Virus record (IMG/VR): IMGVR_UViG_3300035670_001378
Span: 1 to 21,647 of that record
DNA: 21,647 nucleotides
Origin: a virus
Direction: 5' to 3' (one strand)
Under the pieces are notes generated by a model. The model had not been told where the DNA came from, ran no database searches, and was given only the letters and a program-made list of their open reading frames with translations. Of this stretch, positions 1 through 4,623 are shown piece by piece; positions within the stretch are counted from its first letter, which is position 1; every line of letters starts with the position of its first letter. The position numbers and the translations under genes were made by a program.

Positions 1-169
1 GAACCACATCCTTTTGGTTTTTCATTTGTCCCGTTGAAGTAGTTAAATATCTCATATACCATATTATTATTTTCAGGGGTTCTCATACTCGTGTTGAAAA
101 ATATAGCTTGGTTGTCTCGTATCCATTTTTCGTATATCATCTTCTTTTCATCAGGGGTTGGTTTATTTA
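1..169. repeat. Near-identical terminal overlap, left copy
   Basis: Matches 21479-21647 base for base over the first 125 positions, then differs at six of the remaining 44 (near 126, 147, 154-156 and 165). Both copies read in the same frame of the same gene. This looks like a circular contig overlap with two alleles rather than a true terminal repeat, which should be identical. Confidence 0.9.
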
Positions 170-740
170 TCTCCTTGAGTAGTTTACTATCTATAATCGT
201 TTGTGATATAGATGAGGGTATTTCAATATTTTTTTGAATGTAGTACGTCATAAGATTTTGTATACCTCTTTTGAATGTCTTGGATATTGTTGTTCTATCT
301 ACCTCAAGTGTCTTACCAAGTTTGGTATAACTCTCACCAGTTGAGTAGTATAATAAGATAATTATAGCCTCGTACCGATGTCTGTCGTTGAATGACTTAT
401 ACATCTGGTCCAGACCATTCATAATAAGTTCAATAGTCTCATCTTTTTCGTAGTCGTAGTTTTCTTCTTCCATATCTATATTTTCTGTTAATTCTATATT
501 TTTAATTCTTTTGTATTTGTAATAGAATGTTGATGTTGAACTCCTAAACTGGTTAAGTGCTATTCTTATGATGTACCATTTGTACTCACCACTCAACATC
601 AGTTCACTCGCTCGTGGATGTTCTAAAAATATTAACAAAACTTCTTGTGTGAAGTCGTCTAATAAATCGGGGTATTCTCCTTTGGTTATATTCCTTATTT
701 GTTTCTTTATATCATCATACTGCTTTGTAGTTAAGTTCAT
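1..740 (-). CDS. Phage sigma-70-like / HTH protein, C-terminus cut by window edge
   Basis: Begins at ATG 740 and runs open to the window edge (246 codons), so it is partial here; the last part is present at 21433-21647, giving about 261 residues. Residues about 24-62 (DLLDDFTQEV, then WYIIRIALNQF) resemble sigma-70 region 2. After an acidic linker (MEEENYDYEKDE), residues about 150-172 (SYTKLGKTLEVDRTTISK) resemble the helix-turn-helix of region 4. The C-terminal part holds a separate block ending in a CGSC motif. It may direct host RNA polymerase to phage genes, or be a DNA-binding protein derived from a sigma factor. It overlaps the end of the membrane coiled-coil gene by 26 bases and, on the circle, lies directly upstream of the terminase genes. 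The sigma-like assignment is fairly sure; activity as a true sigma factor is inference. Confidence 0.75.
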   Translation of the reverse strand, partial: MNLTTKQYDDIKKQIRNITKGEYPDLLDDFTQEVLLIFLEHPRASELMLSGEYKWYIIRIALNQFRSSTSTFYYKYKRIKNIELTENIDMEEENYDYEKDETIELIMNGLDQMYKSFNDRHRYEAIIILLYYSTGESYTKLGKTLEVDRTTISKTFKRGIQNLMTYYIQKNIEIPSSISQTIIDSKLLKEINKPTPDEKKMIYEKWIRDNQAIFFNTSMRTPENNNMVYEIFNYFNGTNEKPKGCG

Positions 741-1017
741 TCTCTAATTCTTTAATCCTCGTCCTCAATATAGAGATTTCCTCCTCATACTCATCTATTC
801 TTTTCTCATAATCACATATTCTTTTTTCAAGTTTACGGAGTTCAGTTTCATACCTTTTCTCCATTTCACTTATTACTAAAGAATAGCTCTCCAAACTCTT
901 ATTGAGATTATTTATATACGCGCTCTCATTAGCTCGATTTCTTTTCCAAGTACCAGCGAAAAAGGCTAAAACAGATGGAACACCCGTAGTGATAATTAAA
1001 TTAAGAATTTCGTCCAT
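715..1017 (-). CDS. Small membrane protein with long coiled coil (spanin- or holin-accessory-like)
   Basis: 100 residues. One hydrophobic segment at about residues 3-21 (ILNLIITTGVPSVLAFFAG) is followed by WKRNR, consistent with an N-terminal anchor leaving the rest on the positively charged side. Residues about 35-95 are a highly charged heptad-rich coiled coil (E, K and R alternating with L and I). This resembles small anchored coiled-coil proteins common in phages; inner-membrane spanin is one possibility, but no partner outer-membrane lipoprotein was seen. Its 3' end overlaps the start of the sigma-like gene by 26 bases, so the two are probably cotranscribed. The upstream gap contains a strong terminator, and I see no clear promoter after it. 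The gene is probable; the role is uncertain. Confidence 0.7.
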   Translation of the reverse strand: MDEILNLIITTGVPSVLAFFAGTWKRNRANESAYINNLNKSLESYSLVISEMEKRYETELRKLEKRICDYEKRIDEYEEEISILRTRIKELENELNYKAV

Positions 1018-1042
1018 AATATTTTGATATTTATATTAAAAT

Positions 1043-1074
1043 ATAATACCCCTCTTTTTAGTGAGGGGTATTAT
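1043..1074 (-). terminator. Strong intrinsic terminator, 12-bp perfect stem
   Basis: Perfect inverted repeat ATAATACCCCTC / GAGGGGTATTAT (1043-1054 with 1063-1074) around an 8-nt loop. On the minus strand the stem is followed by TATTTTAATAT, a T-rich but not pure T tract. It ends the cluster of small genes upstream and precedes the 715-1017 gene. The stop codon of the 53-aa ORF lies in its loop. Confidence 0.75.
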
Positions 1075-1219
1075 CATATATATCCTTAATAGTTGAACTT
1101 AATGTTTTTCTTACCTTTAATTCTAAACCCATCTCCTTAAAGGATATGACGTTCTTGTGGTATTCTTGGTTATAGTAGTCCTGTTCTACCATAAACTTAT
1201 ATCTCTTGTTTTTATTCAT
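1058..1219 (-). CDS. Small hypothetical protein, 53 aa
   Basis: Starts at ATG 1219 and ends at TAA 1060-1058. The product begins MNKNKRYKFMVEQDYYNQEY and is basic and tyrosine-rich, with no membrane segment or known motif. Evidence that it is real: it fills an otherwise empty gap on the coding strand, keeps an open frame from just downstream of a promoter-like TATATTTA site, and ends inside the terminator loop, so transcription and translation end together. Function unknown. It could be a small phage regulatory or host-takeover protein, but nothing in the sequence shows that. Confidence 0.5.
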   Translation of the reverse strand: MNKNKRYKFMVEQDYYNQEYHKNVISFKEMGLELKVRKTLSSTIKDIYDNTPH

Positions 1220-1239
1220 AATTATTTACCTTTTATTCA

Positions 1240-1268
1240 TAAATATACAGATAAATTGAAAAAGTTAA
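1240..1268 (-). promoter_or_regulatory. Weak promoter-like site before the 53-aa ORF
   Basis: Minus-strand TATATTTA (1247-1240) with TTA 18 bases upstream (1268-1266). The box is the same as in better sites at 1487 and 4197, but the upstream element is not the expected TTG. It overlaps the stop codon of the 66-aa gene and would give a leader of about 14 nt for the 53-aa ORF. Confidence 0.25.
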
Positions 1269-1465
1269 TTATCAAACATTTCATTAACAAAATTTTTAAT
1301 TTCACGAACTTTTCGTCGAGTATTAGATGGGTTGTATCCACTCCAATCAAATTTATCACAAATTTTACAAATACAGAGTACTTGTTCCAATTTGTAAGGT
1401 GAGTTCAAGTCAATAGAGTTTTCTTCTACTACTTCAAGAAACAGGGTGTGGATTGATTTTTTCAT
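1265..1465 (-). CDS. Small hypothetical protein with CxCxxC motif, 66 aa
   Basis: Starts at ATG 1465. The product begins MKKSIHTLFLEVVEEN and contains CICKIC at about residues 31-36, followed by DKFDWSGYNPSNTRRKVREI. The cysteine cluster could bind a metal or be incidental; there are too few ligands visible to call a zinc finger. The start is supported by an A-rich leader containing CAAACAATAAACA just before the ATG, almost the same as that of the gene at 1717, and by a promoter-like site at 1487-1517. Function unknown. Confidence 0.6.
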   Translation of the reverse strand: MKKSIHTLFLEVVEENSIDLNSPYKLEQVLCICKICDKFDWSGYNPSNTRRKVREIKNFVNEMFDN

Positions 1466-1486
1466 AGTGTTTATTGTTTGAGGGTG

Positions 1487-1517
1487 TAAATATACAACGG
1501 GTTTTTTAATCTGCCAA
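1487..1517 (-). promoter_or_regulatory. Bacteroidota-type promoter candidate
   Basis: Minus-strand TTTG, a 20-base spacer counted from TTG, then TATATTTA (box at 1494-1487). This fits the TTG / TAnnTTTG pattern known for Bacteroidota except for a final A instead of G. It lies about 21 bases before the ATG of the 66-aa gene. Confidence 0.4.
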
Positions 1518-1525
1518 ATATTATT

Positions 1526-1717
1526 TTACAAAATCAACATTCCGTTTTGTTCTTTTGATTTGTTGTAGAATGTTTCCTTATCTACCATTACAAAGGAGGT
1601 GTAATCATTACCTAAAAGTTTTTGGATATGATTTTCAGGTTTGCGTAATTTACGGAATACAATTACACCGATGGTTTTTTCTGTTGTTTCTACGAGGTAG
1701 TAATAAGTGTTTTTCAT
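1526..1717 (-). CDS. Small hypothetical protein, 63 aa
   Basis: Product begins MKNTYYYLVETTEKTIGVIVF and continues with alternating short strands and a K/N-rich middle (RKLRKPENHIQKLLGNDYTSF), suggesting a small alpha/beta fold. I chose ATG 1717 because it sits directly after the leader CAAACAATAAACAAA, almost identical to that of the 66-aa gene. An in-frame GTG at 1771 would add 18 residues and overlap the upstream 42-aa gene's stop in a GTGA arrangement, so translational coupling from that start remains possible. Function unknown. Confidence 0.55.
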   Translation of the reverse strand: MKNTYYYLVETTEKTIGVIVFRKLRKPENHIQKLLGNDYTSFVMVDKETFYNKSKEQNGMLIL

Positions 1718-1767
1718 TTTGTTTATTGTTTGTTTGTTTGTTATAGGACAAATTAACGGCAAGAATT

Positions 1768-1896
1768 TCACTTATCCAAATTATTTGTTCTTTTTTTCAA
1801 ATATTTTTTGTCGTGTAGTTTCTTCCATTCTTTGAACCTTTGGAGTTTCATCCATACAAACATCCAGGCTTCGAGGGGCATACGTTCTTTATTCAT
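1768..1896 (-). CDS. Small basic tryptophan-rich protein, 42 aa, coupled to helicase
   Basis: The ATG at 1896 overlaps the helicase TGA stop in an ATGA arrangement, a common sign of translational coupling. The product contains four methionines and three tryptophans in its first 25 residues (MPLEAWMFVWMKLQRFKEWK) followed by a very basic tail (KKLHDKKYLKKR). It may be an amphipathic or nucleic-acid-binding helix. Its position suggests a role linked to the helicase, but no family is recognised. Short length is the main reason for caution. Confidence 0.55.
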   Translation of the reverse strand: MNKERMPLEAWMFVWMKLQRFKEWKKLHDKKYLKKRTNNLDK

Positions 1897-3221
1897 AGTA
1901 GTTGTTGATTATCGGTGTCTATAATTATTTCTGAGGGGTTATATTTGAAGTTTTTTACTTCAGCCAATACCCCGTGTCTATTTTTGGTTATCTTCATCGT
2001 AGCGGTATTATTTTCCTTTTGTGTTTCATTCCTTGTTAAGAATACAACCATAGATGCTTTATCGAGTTTTTTCTTTGAACCAGCAACTTGTGAGTTGTTG
2101 CCGTCCTCACCATTCAAACCAGTTCTATTTGTTTGAACTGCAGTCCACACAACAATATTATTATCAACAGCATACTTCTCAAGTTCGTTGACTACATCTG
2201 ACTCACCCTGCCAAAAATCACGGAATTTATTATTTGATTTAATACAATCCAAATAATCTATTACAACTACATCTATTCCATCTATAGACTTCTTTGTCTT
2301 TTCAATTGCACCAATTACATCTGATATTGTTGTTTCCCCTTCAGGTAGTTTAGCGATTTTCAAATAATCCTTTAGATGTACCAAATTTGAACTCAAACGC
2401 TCCGTGCCTAACTTCCTATTGTGCAGCTCGAGTTGTCGGTTCAAATCCCCTTCAAAAATGATATGGAGGACTTTATTCTTATCTTGTGCCATCTCTGATG
2501 CAATATGCGTCAAACACGTTGACTTTCCCACACCTGTTGGAGCGATGACTATACCCATCTCGCCCCTCGCAATCCCTCCATTTTCATCTATTAAAGATAT
2601 CTTCGTTGGAATGGTATTTCTCTTTTTATTTTTATCATAATCAAAAATATCAAATAGTTGAACGTCCATACCACCAACATCATTACTTTCGTAATAATGT
2701 ATTCTCCTCAATAGTCTGCCCCTCTCTTTACTCTTCGGGTTGTTGGATAAGTAATTTTCTATTCTTTCAATCAACTCCTGTTTGAAGATATCTTCGATAA
2801 ATTTCTTTGTCTTTGGAATGTGTAGTTTCACCTGCTCCAAGAAATCCTCAATAACCTTATACTGATGAATATATCTCTTATTCCCTTCAGAGTCAGTTAT
2901 AGTACCATTCTTTTGTATTTCAATAAATATCTGGCTAAATGATGGAACATCATTATGTTGAATCCAGAACTCCTTAATTATCTGCAGTACAAACTTGAAT
3001 GATTTATCATTTGGAATATAGAAATCCAAATCATCTTTATACTTAACATAAAACCCCTCTGATTGAATTATTAGATAACACAACTCATAATCATATATTT
3101 TATCCTTTGAGTCATCCATTTTAACCTCGAACTTCTTAAGTAAGTTTTCTGCATTTTCTTTCAAATGCTCTTCATAAGGTATACCATATACCTCTTCGTG
3201 TGTTGAAATTATTTTTTCCAT
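1893..3221 (-). CDS. DnaB-type replicative DNA helicase
   Basis: 442 residues. The N-terminal half (about 1-200) is helical and corresponds loosely to the DnaB N-terminal and linker regions, here divergent. The C-terminal RecA-like core has Walker A APTGVGKST (227-235), a Walker B strand VVVIDYLD (318-325), the motif H3 glutamine in AVQTNR (363), and a basic KNRHG (413-417) in the arginine-finger area. This is the SF4 hexameric helicase pattern; it should unwind phage DNA at the fork using ATP. No primase, polymerase or loader was recognised, so host enzymes likely complete the fork, with the neighbouring winged-helix protein as a possible initiator or loader. A very long hairpin lies directly upstream of its start. 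Confidence 0.9.
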   Translation of the reverse strand: MEKIISTHEEVYGIPYEEHLKENAENLLKKFEVKMDDSKDKIYDYELCYLIIQSEGFYVKYKDDLDFYIPNDKSFKFVLQIIKEFWIQHNDVPSFSQIFIEIQKNGTITDSEGNKRYIHQYKVIEDFLEQVKLHIPKTKKFIEDIFKQELIERIENYLSNNPKSKERGRLLRRIHYYESNDVGGMDVQLFDIFDYDKNKKRNTIPTKISLIDENGGIARGEMGIVIAPTGVGKSTCLTHIASEMAQDKNKVLHIIFEGDLNRQLELHNRKLGTERLSSNLVHLKDYLKIAKLPEGETTISDVIGAIEKTKKSIDGIDVVVIDYLDCIKSNNKFRDFWQGESDVVNELEKYAVDNNIVVWTAVQTNRTGLNGEDGNNSQVAGSKKKLDKASMVVFLTRNETQKENNTATMKITKNRHGVLAEVKNFKYNPSEIIIDTDNQQLL

Positions 3222-3246
3222 TTTTCTTTTGAATTTAGTGATTACA

Positions 3247-3339
3247 AAAATTGGAGTGGTGATGGGGGTGAACTCTATACCCCCTTTTCAAGAGGGGGTA
3301 TTAGAGTTGGATACACCCCCTCACATACACTTCAATTTT
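3247..3339. other. 93-nt extended imperfect hairpin, origin or attenuator candidate
   Basis: Three stacked stems fold on one axis. The outer stem pairs 3247-3258 with 3328-3339 (12 pairs, one G-T). The middle stem pairs 3259-3270 with 3314-3324 (11 pairs, one bulged T at 3263). The inner stem pairs 3271-3285 with 3293-3308 (15 pairs, one bulged T at 3301). Interruptions are short: 3309-3313, the bulge 3325-3327, and a 7-nt loop. It sits in the 185-base gap between the winged-helix gene and the helicase. On the minus strand the outer stem is followed by TTTTTG, so termination or attenuation before the helicase is also possible. Confidence 0.7.
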
Positions 3340-3400
3340 ATCATCTTAAGTTTTTTTTATTTTTAATTTTTTATTATATATTATTGGATATAATATAGTA
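3340..3400. other. AT-rich tract beside the long hairpin
   Basis: Almost pure A+T with several T runs and a 7-bp dyad ATTATAT / ATATAAT (3373-3379 with 3388-3394). It lies between the hairpin and the winged-helix gene. It could be a DNA-unwinding element, but AT-rich leaders are general in this genome. No clear iterons were seen. Confidence 0.4.
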
Positions 3401-3406
3401 CCACAT

Positions 3407-3703
3407 TTAGAGGTGCTGTGATTTACTTTTTGTTAGACTTTTAGGTGTCTTCTTTTTCGTTATACCTAAATACCTAACTCTATTATTCTTCGTAAAATTT
3501 CTATAGATATATCCGTCATCTTCCAACGACTTTAACTTCCTTTGAATAGTCATAACCGAACAACCTAAAACGTGAGAGAGTAGTTCGTTGGACGCATAAC
3601 ATTCACCCTTCCAACCGAGTATGTAAGAATATATAAGGTTCTTATACACATCATTAAAACCCCAGTCTTTATAGACTATATAAAACTCTTTTTTATCATT
3701 CAT
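3407..3703 (-). CDS. Winged-helix DNA-binding protein, possible replication initiator or helicase loader
   Basis: 98 residues. Residues about 36-72 (ASNELLSHVLGCSVMTIQRK, then LKSLEDDGYIYRN) give a helix-turn-helix and wing typical of the HTH_36 / DnaD-N style domains found in phage and plasmid replication proteins. The C-terminal tail is strongly basic (TKKKTPKSLTKSKS). The start overlaps the end of the upstream gene by 8 bases, so the two are cotranscribed. Its place next to the long hairpin, AT tract and helicase suggests origin binding. A transcription-regulator role is equally compatible with the sequence. Confidence 0.75.
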   Translation of the reverse strand: MNDKKEFYIVYKDWGFNDVYKNLIYSYILGWKGECYASNELLSHVLGCSVMTIQRKLKSLEDDGYIYRNFTKNNRVRYLGITKKKTPKSLTKSKSQHL

Positions 3704-4154
3704 TAGTGATACAAGATTTCGGGTTTAGAATTGTTTGGTTATCGCTGATGTATACAAACACTCTATTTAACGTTTTTCCACCCCGCATTTTCATTAAAAC
3801 CTTATGGGCTAACTCCTCATATTCCTCATACTCTTTGAAGGTCGTAAACGTGAGATAAATGTTTTTCTGTGCATTCTTGTAAATCGTTGGGAAATATGTC
3901 TCAAAATTATACCACAAATTTGTTAACTCGATATTCAAGTTAGAACCAGACCATACCTCAACTTTATTACTGATGTAAATGTCCTCATCCCAAGAGACAT
4001 TCTCAAACACATTCTTAAGACTATAGTAGTCTCTAATATGTTTACGTGCATACTCGTTGATTACTTCACTCATTTTAAGTCCCTGAAGCTTACAGACTTT
4101 TTTGAACTCCTCGTGAGTGATTTCACTCATCTTAACATTAGCATTGTTGTTCAT
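3696..4154 (-). CDS. Hypothetical protein with ribbon-helix-helix-like N-terminus
   Basis: 152 residues. Residues about 7-42 (VKMSEITHEEFKKVCKLQGL, then MSEVINEYARKHIR) read as a short strand and two helices, as in ribbon-helix-helix DNA-binding proteins. The remainder is mixed alpha/beta and unrecognised. It is the first gene of the replication block, preceded by a good promoter-like site (4197-4226) and a 17-base dyad at the expected transcription start. That arrangement suggests autoregulation, with the protein as repressor of its own operon, but binding is inferred from position only. The leader has AAGG before the ATG, one of the few Shine-Dalgarno-like signals here. Confidence 0.65.
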   Translation of the reverse strand: MNNNANVKMSEITHEEFKKVCKLQGLKMSEVINEYARKHIRDYYSLKNVFENVSWDEDIYISNKVEVWSGSNLNIELTNLWYNFETYFPTIYKNAQKNIYLTFTTFKEYEEYEELAHKVLMKMRGGKTLNRVFVYISDNQTILNPKSCITNE

Positions 4155-4176
4155 TTTACCTTGATTTTAATTTATT

Positions 4177-4193
4177 ATGTGGACTTTCCACAT
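4177..4193. promoter_or_regulatory. Operator-like dyad at the early promoter start site
   Basis: Perfect inverted repeat ATGTGGA / TCCACAT with a 3-nt centre. It begins four bases downstream of the TATATTTA box, so it covers the expected transcription start. It could be an operator for the ribbon-helix-helix-like protein just downstream, or a 5' mRNA hairpin. Confidence 0.5.
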
Positions 4194-4196
4194 CCA

Positions 4197-4226
4197 TAAA
4201 TATAGAACTATTTTAGTAAAAGTCAA
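4197..4226 (-). promoter_or_regulatory. Early promoter candidate for the replication block
   Basis: Minus-strand TTGACTT, with exactly 19 bases between TTG (4226-4224) and TATATTTA (4204-4197). It matches the Bacteroidota TTG/TAnnTTTG spacing and lies just after two terminators, 42 bases before the ATG at 4154. Confidence 0.55.
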
Positions 4227-4257
4227 AGAAATAGTATCTTTTTTTTTAATGGGTAAG

Positions 4258-4289
4258 AAAAAACCCCTTACTCCGTTGAATAAGGGGTT
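4258..4289 (-). terminator. Intrinsic terminator, second of a tandem pair
   Basis: 9-bp perfect stem AACCCCTTA / TAAGGGGTT (4262-4270 with 4281-4289), 10-nt loop, followed on the minus strand by TTTTTTC. It separates the late region from the early promoter at 4197-4226. Confidence 0.85.
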
Positions 4290-4342
4290 ATAATAAAGTA
4301 AAAACAATTGAGATAAAATGGGACTTCTATCTATAAAGCACG

Positions 4343-4377
4343 AAAAACCCCGAAGACTTTTACATCCATCGGGGCTT
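4343..4377 (-). terminator. Intrinsic terminator, first of a tandem pair
   Basis: Stem AAGCCCCGA / TCGGGGTTT on the minus strand (one G-T pair) with a 15-nt loop and a T tract ending TTTTTCG. It is downstream of the holin-like gene and closes the late transcript. Confidence 0.75.
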
Positions 4378-4408
4378 CTCACTTATTCAAAAGACAAATA
4401 CTATGATA
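4343..4408 (-). ncRNA. Possible short RNA from an orphan promoter
   Basis: A promoter-like site (4415-4445) points into a gap with no credible gene and meets an intrinsic terminator about 65 bases later. A transcript starting near 4408 and ending near 4343 would be a small hairpin-ended RNA. No homology or conserved structure beyond the terminator is visible. It may instead be only a booster promoter reading through into the early block. Confidence 0.3.
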
Positions 4409-4414
4409 ATACTA

Positions 4415-4445
4415 TAAATATATTACAAGATTTACTTGAAGTCAA
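4415..4445 (-). promoter_or_regulatory. Promoter-like site after the holin gene
   Basis: Minus-strand TTGACTT overlapping the holin stop codon, a 20-base spacer from TTG, then TATATTTA (4422-4415). It shares TTGACTT and TATATTTAT with the site at 4197-4226, which makes chance less likely, yet no gene follows before the terminators. Confidence 0.4.
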
Positions 4446-4609
4446 CTATTACTCCTCTTAACCCAATAACTCCAAACAAAACCTGATAATGTAATTATAG
4501 CTCCAACGAGGGCTTCTACCTCACTCGTTTCAACATAACCCTTTGTCACCAGTAAACCACCTGCAAACGTTAATGCGTGTCTTAAAAATCCTTTTAATTG
4601 TTCGTTCAT
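4442..4609 (-). CDS. Holin candidate, 55 aa
   Basis: Starts at ATG 4609 (MNEQLKGFLRHALTFAGGLL); an upstream in-frame ATG at 4657 would add 16 residues but overlaps the end of the fibre gene. The product has two hydrophobic segments, about 9-20 and 30-47, separated by a short turn (KGYVETSEVE), and a basic end (YWVKRSNS). The pattern L-R-H/W..LT..G-G, K-G-Y-V, A-L-V-G-A resembles small two-helix phage holins of the Pam3-gp28 type. It would form lesions in the inner membrane at lysis. Location at the end of the late region supports this. No endolysin is next to it, which is unusual. Confidence 0.55.
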   Translation of the reverse strand: MNEQLKGFLRHALTFAGGLLVTKGYVETSEVEALVGAIITLSGFVWSYWVKRSNS

Positions 4610-4623
4610 AATACTAAATATAA

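Noticed and set aside
1-169. True direct terminal repeats of a linear virion genome
   Set aside because: The copies differ at six sites; genuine terminal repeats are normally identical.
1157-1402. 81-codon plus-strand hydrophobic frame
   Set aside because: It is opposite the 66-aa and 53-aa genes; the minus-strand frames have local leaders and promoters.
3264-3298. Possible G-quadruplex from runs of five G
   Set aside because: Only two G5 runs on one strand; the long stem explains them better.
4167-4382. 71-codon minus-strand frame
   Set aside because: It runs through both terminators, a promoter and the operator dyad, and its product has no natural composition.
4615-4622. TATATTTA box before the holin start
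   Set aside because: Only five bases before the ATG and no suitable upstream element; more likely an A/T-rich leader.
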